Shown in pieces: positions 50,013-63,655 of a stretch of 64,000 bases of DNA. Every line of letters starts with the position of its first letter. Within the stretch, counting starts at the first letter, position 1. The notes below the pieces were generated by a model that saw only the letters and a program-made list of their open reading frames with translations, did no database searches and was not told where the DNA came from. Made by a program: the position numbers and the translations under genes. The stretch comes from Drosophila persimilis (Eukaryota > Arthropoda > Insecta > Diptera > Drosophilidae): contig NW_020825289.1 in the NCBI RefSeq assembly GCF_003286085.1, forward strand, positions 15,562,001-15,626,000. The letters are read 5' to 3'.

Positions 50013-53000
50013 GGAAAAAACAGGAGTCGGAAACAACAACAGCATTCGGTACTGACGTGTTGACAGAAAAATATTTGCGGCAAGGTGGGGTGAAATCTTA
50101 AAAAATAAAGTGGAAAATTATATCAAAAAGCCCATTGGAGATTGTATACTCTTAGAGTTGTTTAAGATATACTTATGTACCTATATTAGTCTTCTATATA
50201 TCTCTGGATAGTCGTCGTCGGTGCCAGCGAGCGAAGGGGATTGGAATTACTAGTATTAAGATTCTTTGATCTGTAGATACAAAAACTGCGTTTATTTCCA
50301 CCAATAATTTTGAGTAGCTCACACAGATGCACTTCTTCGTTCGTAATCAAACGAGAAATCATAAGGCAACAGCAAATTAAATCTATCTGTACGAGCTCCC
50401 ATAAGCCATGTACTTTTTGCGAGGATTAGGGTATCAAAGAGAGTACGGTACGATTGTAAATGGTTAGCGACGACACAAATAGAAATAAGTGGATGCCTGG
50501 CATCGGGTGGGGTGCAGAATGGGGCAGACAAAGTCGCCGATGTTGAATGCAGAAGTCAGCGTAATGCCAAGGCTGATAAGCTCGCCAGGATACAAGTCCC
50601 TCATCCTCCACCCCCCATCAAAAATCCCCGCCGACCGATGAATGTTCGCACTGATTTTTCAAAAAAAAAATTCCACTATTTAATGCGACAAGAGCGGAGA
50701 GCGATTGTCGGGCACATTTTAAATTCTGTTGCCACACGCAACGCGGTCGCGGACGGATAACTGCACAGATAATGAGCAGCGCATCCCTCGCATCATTCGC
50801 ATCCCATCCCGCCCGCCCCCCTTCCGGCTGTAGCTCTGGCCACGGCCGTGTCCTTGCCGTTTTAATGAAGCGCAACGGCTTTGTTGCCGCGACTTTGCCT
50901 TTTGTCCTGCTCCAGCCGCATGCCATGCCCCTTCTTTGCATGGGATAATTAGCGGCCGCCGCGATGCAAAGTCATCGCTGGCGTTGGGAATTTGCACAGT
51001 TGAAATCACAAGTTAATGCCGCAACGGTCCACGGAGCCTGCCTCCGTGGCGGTCCTCTGTGTGCTTTTGTTAATGGATTGATTTTGATTTTGAATTTTCT
51101 GTCTCGTCTAATCTGGGGCTGACTGGGTGCTTGGACTTCAGCAGCCTCTAGCCTTAGAGCTCGCTCCGTTTTATTGGGCTATTTCAGGCGATTTTTTAAT
51201 AAGAAAAGAAGTGCTTTTTATTTATTTTCGCGGCACTTAGTACGGCCCTGTCCCTGCCGCACCACCCGGAGTGCAGTCAAAGTTAAAGTTCAGTTGAATG
51301 ACAGCTGCGGTGTCCGCGAGATAAGCGCTCCACCTCATCCCACCCACTGTCCCAGATGGAAGCAGAGTTACAGGCTCCGTCCGGCCCCCCACCCATCTGT
51401 CCATCTGCCAGAGGCAGCAGAAAGTGGAAACTGATAAAGGGAAAAGGCGAAATTCCTTGGGCTTCCTCAGGTGGAGAGCAGCTGGAACGGAAGTCCGCAG
51501 CTGAGATGGAGACTTGGAAATGGAAATGGAAAGGGACAGGGATAGCTACAGGGACACAGCGACACAGGAACAGCGACATGGGCATCTTGCTGGCTTAGCA
51601 TTTCTTCAGATGTCATAAAGATATCCCGCCAGAGAGCCATAGCCAGAGCCAAGGCCAGAGTCGGAGCACTTCCATTATGACTCCTTCTAATCGGCCTCAT
51701 CAGAGAAATGTATCCACATACACTCTCGCCACATAAACGACCTAGTTCCGGGCTTTGATTATATTTTTATGCCTTAACGCCCTCCGAATAAGGTTGTTTT
51801 TTTTTATTGTCAGCCTTTGTCGGGGGTTGGGTGGAAAACAATTTGCTTCTATCTGCAGAACGATACGTCACAGAGAGGAATATTTTTGATACACGAAGCA
51901 ATTTATAGCGTGGGAAGGGGGCGATAAAGAAGAGTCTTCAATTTGCATACTCCCTGAGCTGGAGCTGGGAATGTCCTCTAGACAATTATATTTATTATTA
52001 TTCAGTTATGCTTGAAACAGGTGGGGTGGGGTGGCTCGTTAGTGGGGGTAGGGCATGAAACATTCCCGCCTAATGCCTGGAATTCTCTTGATTTAGCTTG
52101 AATCAAAGCGAGCATTTCTGTTCTGTTCTGTTCTGGCCAAATATCTTGAATAGCAATAAATTTCGATTTTTGTCCACTTAAATGCTTTATGAATTATAAG
52201 CTTAAGACGCGCCAACTGAAACCACCGAAACCACCCTGGCTCCCTGGCACCCGCTCGCACCCACTCGCACCCCTTTTGGGCAGGGCGGGAAAAAACTTTC
52301 TTGTTCTGACAACCTGGCAAAGATTTAGACAAAGACCAAGTCTAGAGCAAATGCCAGTTACTGATAGCAGCTCCTGTTCCTGCTTCTGCTCCTCCACCAT
52401 CTCCTCGGGGGTTTGGAGAGATTTAAGCGGCCAGGCTGGAATTCAGAATTCAGAAGGAGTCGGGGTCACGGAGCTGCAGCTGGAGCTGGAGCTGAGGCAT
52501 AAAAAAGCACGGCCAAGCAGGAGGCAAGCCTTTCGCCAGGCCGGGCAAAGAAAGTCATAAATCAATTCGTATTAGTTTTATGAAATTTATACCTGCGGCG
52601 CACCACCAGCCAGGAGACAGCCAAGCCAAGGAGATGGAAGTACAGTAGCAGAACGGGTGGTGGAGCCAAGTGGGACAGAAAGTCCTTTGGCGGTTTAATG
52701 AGCAAATCTTTTTTGGCATCAGCACAAAGTGTTTTGGCGCCAAGCGTTTCCAATTAAGAACATAATTCATGCCCAGAGCTAAGACTCTGACTCTGACTCT
52801 GGCTGTCGCATCAACACACAAAGACAAACACACACCAAAGCACTATGGGACCGATCACCCCTATTTCTGGCCAGAACCCATTTTCCAAAATTAGTTAACC
52901 GATATAACTTATATAAGCATATATTTTTTGCCTGTTTAACTGTTTAACAGAGCTATTTGAAGTGAAATTTGTACTATTCATTCATTACCTAATTTAAGCA

Positions 53001-55505
53001 ACGAGCGCAGCATATGTATGTCTGAAATATGCTGACAAATTAAGTAGGCCAATCCCAAAGGCCGATATTAACAATGGTGCAACGCCTTTTGTTGACGATA
53101 ACCCTAAGCGTTTCTGCTGCATTGCCTTTTACTGAAGGAAGCATGGACAGAAAGGATATGCCCATATGGAGATAAATGCATTTATGGCTGCCCAAGCTTA
53201 CAATGAGGTCATACAAAATTATGTCAAAATTAAGCTTCAGACCATAGGTTCTAAACGATGTGGCGATGACGCGAAATAATTCCAATTAAAATTAACAAAG
53301 GCAAGGTCGTACCCAACAAGTTGGTTGGCTATTTGTATGCCTCCCTGAACGCTGTGCGAAGCACACAAATGGACATTGCTAAACACTTTCCCAGGACTTT
53401 TTCAAGGAATATTCTGTGAAAACATAATACAATTCTGTGTGTTCCCATTAGAAATAAGGCTTTTCCCGCGCCCATTTTTGTCAAAATACCTTTTTTCTGG
53501 TTTTTATTATTGCCACAAAAAGTTTTCTGTTTTCCCATAGTGCATAGGCACATCCACACATATTGATTCAGCTTACACAGATACATTCTCGTACAGGTTG
53601 CTACTTCAATAAGAAGAAAAAGTTTACATAAATCTAAAGGAATATTTATTAGAATATTTCTTACCTTTTTGGTTGTTGATTCCTGGACGACGACTGCGCC
53701 GAGTGCCATGGCACGGAATGGACACTGAAGGCGACCGACTTGCTTTGAATTATCGCCTGACAATGGGATTATCATTTTTACATTTTTCCATCCGCGCAGT
53801 GCCCAGGGCCCAGTGGGCGGACGCCAGAGTCGGCCTTGGCTTAGCCTCCCTGGGGGGTCATTCGCAGTTGCCATAATTATCATCGTAAATTACGGATGCA
53901 AAGAGGCAAAGGCAAAGCAAAGGCAAAACTTTTTGGATTTTATGAAAATGAATTGAGATTGGACCTGGTCTTGGAATGGAATCTGCAATTGATTTAAATA
54001 GTCGTAGCCGCGTTATACCACAGTCGGGACACTAAATCAAGGCAGCCAAAAAGCTAGCTTCTCTCCGAATCTCTACACGATGCCATCTCCAGGAGCAACA
54101 CCCATTTTTTGGGGCAATAATCTGGCCAGCCAGAGGAGTGTCATAAATAATAATTAAACAACTCGCGTTGTTAAGTCTTTTTATTACGCGCCCAAGACAA
54201 ACGACAGTTGACAGCGGGGTGTGAGTGGCAGGATGAGGGCGGCAACGGGCAATGGAGGCATGCAGCATGCAGGATAAGGTGCCCAAAAGACAAGACAAGG
54301 GAAGGCTTAGAGCGGTAGCATGTGCGAGACTCTCACAAACGCACACACACACACAGATTCAGCTTTTTTCGGAAGACGCACAATTTTCCACGCAAATACT
54401 TTTCCAGCCAGGACGAAGACAGCACATGAGCCACGGAATAGGCAGGGGGGCTGTTGTACGAACATCCCGTCCTCCCTCCTAGGCAGGTGCTTGTCCCGCC
54501 TTAGAGCGAGGAGGATGCTAAGACGTAATTAAGGAAAATAAATAATAATCGCCCAATGCAGGCAAGGCAGCCTCGCAAGGATGTGAGGGTATGCATGCCA
54601 TTGCCATGTCCTGGCCTCCACTAGTCCTCTCGCCCCGTCTGGACGCGTGCGTGTCAGCTGGCTCTCTCCAGTTAAGCCCTCCTTGTCATATTCTTATACA
54701 ATATCTTAACATGGAACATGGCAGAGACCGGCCCGGATGGGTGATGGGTCGGTCGCCTTTATTTACGTAAGCTATGCCCATACCCCAGTCCGATAGTCTG
54801 AGAGATGCAGAGGCACACTCCGGCTTTGGCCAGCAAGAATTATTATCATTTGATGGCTCTCGGTCTCCGGACTTTCCCAAAAAGGTTTAATGAGCTCAAC
54901 AGGGTGGCGGTGATGGTCATGGGTCAGGGTTCAGGGGGAGTTTGGGACACCGAAACTATCTGTGTATGTCCGAGAAGAGATAAGTTTCACTAACGAATTG
55001 CCTTTTAATTGGCCATCCTAACTAGGGATAACTAAGCCAAAATGAGCATTCCGAAGAGTGTGGGATGCGATACAGAAAGCTCAGAAGGAACAAGGAAAGA
55101 TCGAACACGATTCTCCTTTAATCTCAGCTGTGATTTTTTCGAAAAACACTGAGTTTGAGTAAACCACATAATGAGCCAGCTTCAATTTATTACCTCTCTT
55201 ACCCAGAAGAGTGTATTTTTCTTCTATTTCGGCAACCTTCTCATGGACTAATTTTGCCGGGTGCAAACTGAAGATGTCTGCCTGCAAAGGAAGATGCCTC
55301 TCCCTTGACCCCTCCCTCCCACCATGTTTGGAACCGCTGCGGTCCTGCTTGCAAAGTGAATGTCACAAATCAAAGCGGAATTATTATTACTTATGACCAT
55401 TTAATTGGACTTGCGCTATATTCATTTGACTTTCGCTATGGTTTGTTTGCGCACTCAATTTGGCAAATGAATCGCCACCAACCACCCAGTACCCAGGAAC
55501 CAAGG

Positions 55506-55547
55506 ACCGGGACCCGGACCCGGACCCGCACCCGCACCCGCACCCCG
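55506..55547. repeat. CCCGGA/CCCGCA hexanucleotide tract
   Basis: Six to seven GC-rich hexamers that change from CCCGGA to CCCGCA midway. Confidence 0.8.
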
Positions 55548-57382
55548 GTCGCATGGTGCAGGGAAACAGCAACCAAGAAACCCTCCAAAATGGAGCCACC
55601 ACCAAACCACTGTCAACTACTATTTTGGCTCGCGCGCTCATTAGTTTTATTGCCCCGCATATCAGTCAAAGCCGCAAAACTATTTATGTCCTCTGTCCCC
55701 TGTAGTGTCCTGGCTGCCTGGGTCTGGCTGTCCGTCCTTTCTGGTGAAGCCAGGCGAGTCTCCTTTATGGTAGCTCTTGTTTTGTGCGCTCTAATTGCTG
55801 CTAAGAAATTTTTCTTTGATTGGAATTTGTTCTGTTGTGGCAAAAGGACCAATGGAATCTGCTAATGGAGCGGTCTACTCCCCCACCCTTCGGCGATTCT
55901 TTGCCGAATTCGATTGAATTTTTCCCTAGTTCTGATCATTTTCCGGCCGAGAGTGTTGCTGAGCATCTCTTAATTATTATTGCATTATTCAGATTTATTC
56001 CCCATTTGGCATCATTATGGCGATATGAAAAACTTTTCGAAAGCAAGATTTATGCTGCCACTCCAGGTCCTGCGGCCGACTCTCCTCTCTTCGGTCTATC
56101 AACTTTTGGACCAAGGGAAAAGTTGTGGCAGCCTGCCGCAAGTACGCGGTGTACTCGTAGTTAGCTATGTAAATGTTTTCTTTTTCGCCTGTTTACCTGT
56201 TTTCGTGTATTCCCATTTAAAACCCCTCGAAAACCGAGCGCCTACCGCCTTCCACTTGGACCTGCTAGAGTGGGCGTGGCTGTAATTTCATTCGTGAGCC
56301 AACCACAGGTCGGTTGCTGCAGAGCGGTGCTAGAAATTTTAATTAATGGATAAAGTTATGCGAAATTTCCATACATACCCATCCTCCACGCGCCTCCATC
56401 GTCTTCCATGCAAAACGCCAGTGTGGTCTAGAATGGAATTAAACATTTTCTGTAAATATTTATGATCGAAAGGGGTTGGGAATTTGCTGGAATGAACTAT
56501 ATGTAATAGGAAATAATTGCAGTAAAGAAAGGACTCCTATCTGAGGTTTTGAAGAACCAAAATGTTGCAATATCTTTAATAGCTGAATTTTCTAGCAGGT
56601 ACTCGAAAAGTTGCTAGTCCGTGAAAAGCAAAGCTTCGGCAGAAAAATCAAGTACAGTTCTCCTCTCAAAGGTTTGATCATGAAATAGAAATGGAGAAAA
56701 AGAAGTTCTATATGCAGGTTCTTAATATTCGATACTTATGCTCGATAATTCAGGAATTGAAATAATTCAGATCATATTTGCAGTGCGGGTATTCTGCCCA
56801 TAACGATATCCATTCCAATAGGACGATGCCTTAGGGTTTCCGCTACCATTTGTTAACGTTATTGAAGCAACAGTTTCTCGACTTATTGCAAAATTCATAA
56901 ATCAAAAGAACACCCAATATGGAGGAGCTAAAGATGCTCTATAAATTTATAAGCAAGAGCCTTCTTGGGACTCAGCCGCCCATCGCCATTACCTATCTGG
57001 TTCGCTCCTTCTTACAATTTTAATTTAAAAGTTTGCGATAACAAATGATGCCCATCCCCTTCTATCCCCTTCTCCATCCACACCACACATAAATACCCAC
57101 ACTCCGTGGCACACATGTACTTAAAATCAGAAATAATGTGCCTGATTTAGTAACCACACGGAGCCCCGCCCCATGCCCTCTACTGTCCTGCCACCCTGCC
57201 CAAGCCCAAGGAACCGCCGCGACCACCCACACCCTGCTATCTACGAATGTCTGCGGGATGTAACAAAGGCGAACGAACGAAATAAAGAAATGAAAATAAG
57301 TAAACTTTGGCGCTAATAAATTGTTTCATATCTGCGGCGAAGATGTAAGAGGGCAGGAAAGAGATGGAAAGTGTTGGAAGAC

Positions 57383-57383
<1 letters not shown>

Positions 57384-57424
<41 letters not shown>
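57384..57424. repeat. GA dinucleotide microsatellite
   Basis: About 20 uninterrupted AG units. GA repeats are bound in flies by GAGA factor and CLAMP, so this may be regulatory as well as a microsatellite. Confidence 0.9.
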
Positions 57425-57429
<5 letters not shown>

Positions 57430-58262
57430 CAGGCGAGCAGATAACTCATACGCCGCGTGCCACAAGTCACACTGAAACGAAGCTAAATGTGCTCCGCTCC
57501 TCTTCAAACGAGTTTTGCCATTTTTTTCTGCTTCTGCTGTACGTATGCATATTTATTTCCCCTTTGCTTATCAGTTACTTACCAAAAATTTCAAACAAGA
57601 CCAAAACACAGAGCAAGAGAGCGAAATAAAGCACATATGAGAAATGGCCAAACACATTACGACTGGCGGCTGGCCATGGCGGGTAATGGTAGGGGTATTC
57701 CATCCACCAAACTCACCTCAAAGGAAGTGCATCCCGGCACAATTTATGAAGTCTTTCATGGAGCTCGCTGTCTTTTATTTAACGTCTGTATATAAAGCAC
57801 ATAGTAGATATACAAGTGACAATATATAAATGATAAATGCAACAAAGAAGACACTAAATAACAACTGTAGCGTCGAAGCAGGGAATCCTCTCAAATATCT
57901 TTTAGAAATGAGTGGTCCAAACCTGGTCCATATTTCAGCCAATTCAAATAATGGGATGTAGGACCATTATGCATTTATTCGAATACCCACTTTAGATTGT
58001 TACAGTCTTTGAACTATGCTTTCATGCCTATGCTGGGGTGTTATCACGTCAATGTTGTCATCCGCTTGACGATTACATCGGAAGTTGCAGGGAGTCTGGC
58101 AGTCGAATCCAAGCCATCCACCAAGAACGCCAAGAGATTTTTTAGACGTTACTCAAAATTGATCCGTTCTCATGAAGAGAACATATCCGATTCCATCCAT
58201 TTTCCCGTTCTCCATTCTCGATTCCCCATTAAAAAACCAGTTTTCATATAAATTTGACAAAT

Positions 58263-59249
58263 TTTATTTATTTAATCATTTAATAATTGCTGGGGAATAT
58301 AGTTCTATATATTACTATATATATAAGATGTCTGTGTTTATGAGTGTTTGTGTGTGTGTATTTATTGGTAAGATTGTGTGTCTGTGTGTGTGCAGGTATG
58401 TGGATGCTTGCAATAAATTACAATATTACTATAATAGTTGTATACTGATCTAAAGACTTAGGTAACTAATGGAACAATTCATCAAACACTATTATTTTTC
58501 AGAGTGTAGTTTTAGTTAATTAAAAGGGGGATTGTGGAAGGGCTTAGGTATTAGATACCAAGTTATTGAAAGAAACGGATCATATGTTATACATGCTATA
58601 TGCGGATGCCAAAAGGGGATATGTGCTAGGTATGGACAGGGGCGATGGCTTCTCAAATAAGGCAGGGCGGAGGACAACTAAACTTAGGCTAAAACTTAAA
58701 CTGCAGATACAGATACTCGCACAAATGCAACTAGGCCAAAACAAAATTCACAATGCTCAAAGAATACGTACCTAGAATAACATACATTATATACAGATCG
58801 CAGATCGTAGACTACGACAACGACTCTCGAAAAAGTTTTCTTTCTTTGGTTTGCTTACTCTTAATGGGCTGCCGCTCTGTCTGCCCCTCTCTATCGAATT
58901 TCTATGAACTAAATAGATACATAGATAGAAGTAGAAGTAGAAGTGGAGGAGAGTGCTATATATATTTGATAGGGCTCAAGTCTATCTGGTTATAAATTAG
59001 TTATACATGATCTATTTGCTCTAATTTTCGCTATCTGTTTCGCATACTGGTAACTTGTAACTGGGTTAGTTCCTTCCGTCTAATAATACTTAGAGTGGAC
59101 TAAACTAGGGATTATTTATTAGTTTATGTAGTATATATGGTATAGTGTTTTTTCCATAACTCCTGCGCCTGCGTAGTATGTGTGTGGTGTGTGTCTCGCT
59201 CAAGTATTTACAAGGAAGAAATGCTTCGGCTAATTTGGATTTATTTGAC
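58263..59249 (-). terminator. Probable dve 3' UTR
   Basis: AT-rich sequence after the dve stop codon, with minus-strand AATAAA (plus TTTATT) at 58263-58268. It contains TG-rich runs near 58341-58391 and no coding sequence. Confidence 0.4.
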
Positions 59250-62200
59250 TCAATCCCGCTCCTCGTACTTGGGCACAAAGGAGCTCAGGCCTCCCAGCTG
59301 TCCGCACTGGTTGTTGTCGTACAGGGACATCTTGAGGCGCTTGCACTTGGCCCGACGGTTCTTGAACCAGAACTGCACATTTTTGCTCTCCAGACGCGGG
59401 AACTTTTGCCTGAAAGGAGCAGATCAAACCAGAGAAACAGAGGAGTTAGCCGAATATACTGACAGGGATTACAGGATTACTTTGGATGGGGGAGCTCACC
59501 TATAGGGCATGGTGTTCAGGTCCTCCGTATACTTGAGGATCAGATTGTGCGAGGGATGCGTGTTCATGGCGAACCATTGCTCCAGCTTGGGCACTTCCGT
59601 GACCGGGTCGATGAAGGTGCGATTCCGCTTCCGGCGCTCCTCGTTCGAGATGCTCGACAGGTTGAGTCCGCCGGCGCCCCCCATCAGGGCGTTCGGCTGG
59701 ATCCCGGCGGCAGCGGCCGCAGCAGCGGCATGATGGTGCGGATGGGCCGCGGCCGCCTGTCCAAAGGCCGGGATGTAGTGGCTCATGTACATGAAGGATT
59801 GCGAGAACATCGAATTGGGAACCATGGGAAAGGGCAGCTGGTCCTTGTGCGGCGCCACGGCACCAGAGAGGTCTGGCGAGGGCGAGCGGAACTCATCCAG
59901 GTGACTCACGTCATTCTCGTTGTCCTCCTCGTCATCGTCCATGTCCAGGTCGTCCTCCTCCTCCTTAGGAATGGTGCGCTTCGGCGTGGAGCTCACGACC
60001 TCGTGCTCGTGCTCGATGTGCGAGTGGCTGCTGCTGTTGTTGTTGTTGTTTAGGCTGGAGGCGGCATCCACCGGAGGTTCGGCCTCTGAATGGGGCACCT
60101 CCTCCACGTGGTGTGCGCTTTCCTTCTCGTTGTCTTGGACGTCACTGGCCTTCTCCTGGCGCTCCTCCTCGGTCTCTCTCAGATTGCCGTTAATCACATC
60201 GCTGCCGGCGCTCTTTACACGCTGTGGCTGCTGCTGCTGCTGATCCCCCTGATCCTCCTCCTCCTCCTCGTCCTGGTCCATCAGGGGCGAGCTGCGGTTG
60301 CGCTCGTGGGTGGTGAGTGAGAGCGGCAACTGGGGCGTGTTGGGGCGACTTGGCTCCTCCTCCATCTCGTCGGAGTGCTGCGACATGGTGTCGATGTCCT
60401 CCGATTTCAGGCTCATGGGGCTCTTTAGATAATCGTGCGTCATGGAAAGATTCCCCATGCTCATCGGCTGGCTGCCGGCACTGCTGCTTGAATTCTGGCC
60501 AAGAGGGGCGTGCTGGCTGAGGTAGCCGTTCATGGCGGCGTGACCCAGAGCGCTCATGGCACTGCCCAGACTCCCGCCCCGCATCTCAGCCCGCTTCTGG
60601 GCAGCCCGTGCGTTCTTGAACCAGTACACAACGTTGTTGACGTCGAGCGGCTTGCGACCGCGGCGCGACTCCAAGGTATTCAGCTGCACCACATAGGTCT
60701 GGATCTGCTGGCGCGAGGGATGGGGATTCTCCTGGAACCACTTCTGCAGTTTGGGCAGCTCCATCTCCGGGTCGAAGCTGGTGCGCATGCGTGTCTTCTG
60801 GTTAGGATACTGTGGGCCGTGACCGTGGGTGGCTCCGTGGTGGTGGTGATGATGCATAGACGCGGCATGCATAGGATGCACCAGCATGCTACTATGGTGA
60901 CCCGCGGCCGCAGCCTGACCTCCGGTGGCATGGTGAACAGCGGCTTCGTTTGCCAGTAGCAGACTCTCCCGACTGCCCATCGATCCTAGAGGATTGTTCA
61001 CAGCTGCCCCCCCAGCGACAGCCGCATGGGCAGCTGCTGCCGCCGCCGCTGCAGCCATGGCCGAGCCAACGGGGAAGTCCATATCCCCGGGCACGGGCAC
61101 GGGTACCGCCGACGGAGCCGTCATGAAGGGCAGCATCTTGGGCGCCATGGCCGCCTGTGGCGAGAGCTGGTTGGACCACCACTGGTCGAACTTGCGGCGC
61201 AGATCCTCGGACATCTCCCCGCCAGGCATGGCGTACGTGTTCTGGTGCGAGCTGCGGCAGATCTGCGAGAGGGTTACCTGTCATCGATAACGAAAAAAAA
61301 GGGAAAAACCAAAGCGAAATGCAGGGGATTAGTCGATGGAACCTTGGAGCATGGAACGAGGGCTGTACATGAGCAACTGTCAACAGTAGCTGCACTAAGA
61401 CCCACCACCCAGTCACTCACCCAACCAGTAAGCGGCTGTCATAAAAATCACAGACAGAGGAGGAGGGAGGAGGCACTGCCTCAAGTGCACGGATTTACTT
61501 AGCCATAAAGGAGCGAAGGCGACGGCGAATGCGACTCCGAAATTGCCTATTACGATATAGAACCCGGGTCTGATACCGCCCGACCGACCCATTATTAACC
61601 GACCGGCGATATTAACTGACTGTTGCGTACTGTGCCCCTCCCCCTTGGACATTACTCGCCTCATTCCTCCTCATCCTCATGGCAACGAATCGAAGGCGAT
61701 AAATAGATAGTCTCTGATAGGCAGCGACACATCAGCTTATGGCGATTAAAACTGAATTTAACAAACAGAAATAGAATCGAAACTCATTCGCCAAAGGTGG
61801 GGATAGCTTCTCCTCTAGGGTATCGCGTATTAAATGCTCATAGATATTGCTTTGTCTCTTGTCTGTTGTCTGTTGCGCCAACGGTAATAGATAATGTCTC
61901 TGTCTGCGTCTCTGTCGTGGTTCTTTTTTTGTGGTTCTGGTTCTGGTTGTGCTTCTGCTTCTGGGTCTGCTATCAGCTAAGGAGGCGCCCCAAATCACTT
62001 AAGCTGCTCAAAACACACGAGCACCCGGGTCAGCAGGAGGGGGTGGGGCGGTAGGCGGTTGGCGGTTGGGTGCGGCAGACACCTAATTGTAAATAAAATG
62101 GGTTGACGCTTCTTACGTTATGTGGGGGGGTATTATTGAATTGATTTTCATATCGCCGTTCCACAAAGCTCCTATACGGACACGAACACCCGAAGAACCT

Positions 62201-63655
62201 CAACGAAGTAGGGGGGAAATGAGAGGGAGTGGGAAAGGCAGAGCGGCAGGGCTAGGAAGAGCTATCAGACAACACACAGAATGGGTAGAAATTATGGTAA
62301 ATGCTTATCATGTGATTAGGAGGGGCGACAATTGCCTTCGGCCTGCTTTGCTTTGCTAATATTAATCAGGTAGGCCAATAAAATCAGTCAGTCGCAATAT
62401 CAATTGAAGGGTATTTCTGGCCGTGATTTCGTGTTGTTCGGCGAGCGATGATAGTGCGCTGTTAACTGAACGAGCGGATGATTTATGGCAGCACCATGCA
62501 CCGATATCTATTCTGTCTATGAATGTGGGTCATGTGAGTGCACCAATGTGGGAGGGCTGCCCAGTCCTAGTCCCAGTCCCAATCCCAGGGCAGGAATTTC
62601 AAGTAAGCCTTCTAAGCCGATTTCAATAGGGATACACACAGATACACACAGATAAACACACACGAATACGCACATGCACACATGCCTAAAGATGTTCGCA
62701 AAGCTGATTAAAAACGAAAACTATTTCGAAAAAGGATTAGTTAAGTGAACCAAATAAATGAACTCGGCTTAACAAAATTTCTTTGTAGTCATTATCAAAA
62801 CATTTTCAACGAGTTTAATATTCCAGGACATGCAAAACTTTCTGCTGTGTATCTGTGTGTGTGTGTGTGTGTGTGTTTTAAGGCTCACATCACGCAAATT
62901 AGCGACAGTTACCCCACGGAGCCGGTCTCTCATCCAGAGAAATATTTTGCTACAAGTTGTAGCAACTCCAAGAAGGGATCAGAGAGGTGGGGAGAAGGAG
63001 AAGCTACTCCATAAACCGCTTATGAATCATTATAGAATTTTCTCATCTTAGTTCAAAATTTTCAGTGAAAGTTCAAAGTGAATGTCTAATTGGTTACCGG
63101 GGATGGGCGGCGGGCTCAGCAGTAGACTGCCATAGAACTTACCTCATCCAGAGGACAGCCTGTGGAACGGAGCACTGCGTGCGACTGCAACACGAGCAGC
63201 TTAAGCAGCTTGTCCTTGATCTCGCCGAAGGGAGAGGTCTTGGGCCGCAGGATCACGATGCGCAGGGTGATCACGGATGTCAGCTCCCCCACAATGTCGC
63301 TCACCGGCACCGCCGGATTGTCCGATATCTGCTCCAGAGGTATGGGCTTCCAGTGCTTGATGATCAGGGAGCCTGCAAAGGAGCACAAAAGGAGAGAGAA
63401 TTGATTAAGGAAACTCTCCAGGAAAGGAGCATTTGCAGCACTCACCTCGGGCTGTGTTGGCCACCTCCTGTGAGTAGCCCAGCCGCTGCAGGGCGGTCTG
63501 GACAATCTCGCTCCAGGGCGTGGCCGCTGCTATGATCACGTAGCTGTCTGTCTCGATGTTGGGCCGACGCTTCCAGGGCTGCCGGCTGTCGATGGTGAGG
63601 GAGGCGTGCAGTGAGTGCACCGACTCCACCACACAATGGAGTGGAAGTGATTTGG
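59250..63655 (-). CDS. dve: Defective proventriculus, SATB-related dual homeodomain factor (3' four coding exons)
   Basis: Exons 63446-63655, 63143-63372, 59500-61277 and 59250-59409 are in phase (about 790 residues); 5' exons lie beyond the right edge. The first two exons give a SATB-type ULD/CMP dimerisation domain (LPLHCVVES, TALQRLGYSQEVANTARG, KHWKPIPLEQISD), followed by a CUT-like segment (VTLSQICRSSHQNTYA to FDQWWSNQL). Then come poly-Ala and His-rich linkers, homeodomain 1 (RMRTSFDPEMELPKLQKWF to VVYWFKNARAAQKR), an acidic Gln-rich linker, and homeodomain 2 (RKRNRTFIDPVTEVPKLEQW to VQFWFKNRRAKCKR). Both carry Lys at position 50 and an enlarged loop before helix 3; the last intron falls in that loop of homeodomain 2. 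Dve is a nuclear repressor for proventriculus, midgut, wing and photoreceptor patterning. The protein ends VPKYEERD. Confidence 0.93.
61278..63142 (-). other. dve intron (1865 nt)
   Basis: Minus-strand donor GATGAG|GTAAGT at 63142 and acceptor ATGACAG at 61278. It includes a TG microsatellite and no coding exon that I can support. An internal promoter for a shorter Dve starting at Met 61229 (MPGGEMSEDL) is possible but not shown. Confidence 0.6.
62854..62876. repeat. TG dinucleotide microsatellite
   Basis: About 11 TG units inside the dve intron. Confidence 0.85.

Larger units (their letters stand above)
49501..58262. other. Non-coding intergenic DNA between the CG5819-like gene and dve
   Basis: About 8.7 kb without a convincing gene. 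It contains CCCAT (49989-50012), CCCGGA/CCCGCA (55506-55547) and GA (57384-57424) tracts and many AT-rich homopolymer stretches. The longest open frame (53329-53883, minus) has no family features. Likely regulatory DNA for the developmental genes on either side. Confidence 0.45.

Noticed and set aside
53329..53883. 184-residue minus-strand open frame with an AAAAAG|GTAAGA donor inside
   Set aside because: No recognisable domain, no supporting exon partner, low-complexity and AT-rich second half; could be chance or a non-coding RNA. Would need transcript evidence.
59547..60053. 168-residue plus-strand open frame and neighbours inside dve
   Set aside because: Antisense of homopolymer-rich dve coding sequence; the Ser and Val runs come from Ala, Asp and Asn codons on the other strand.
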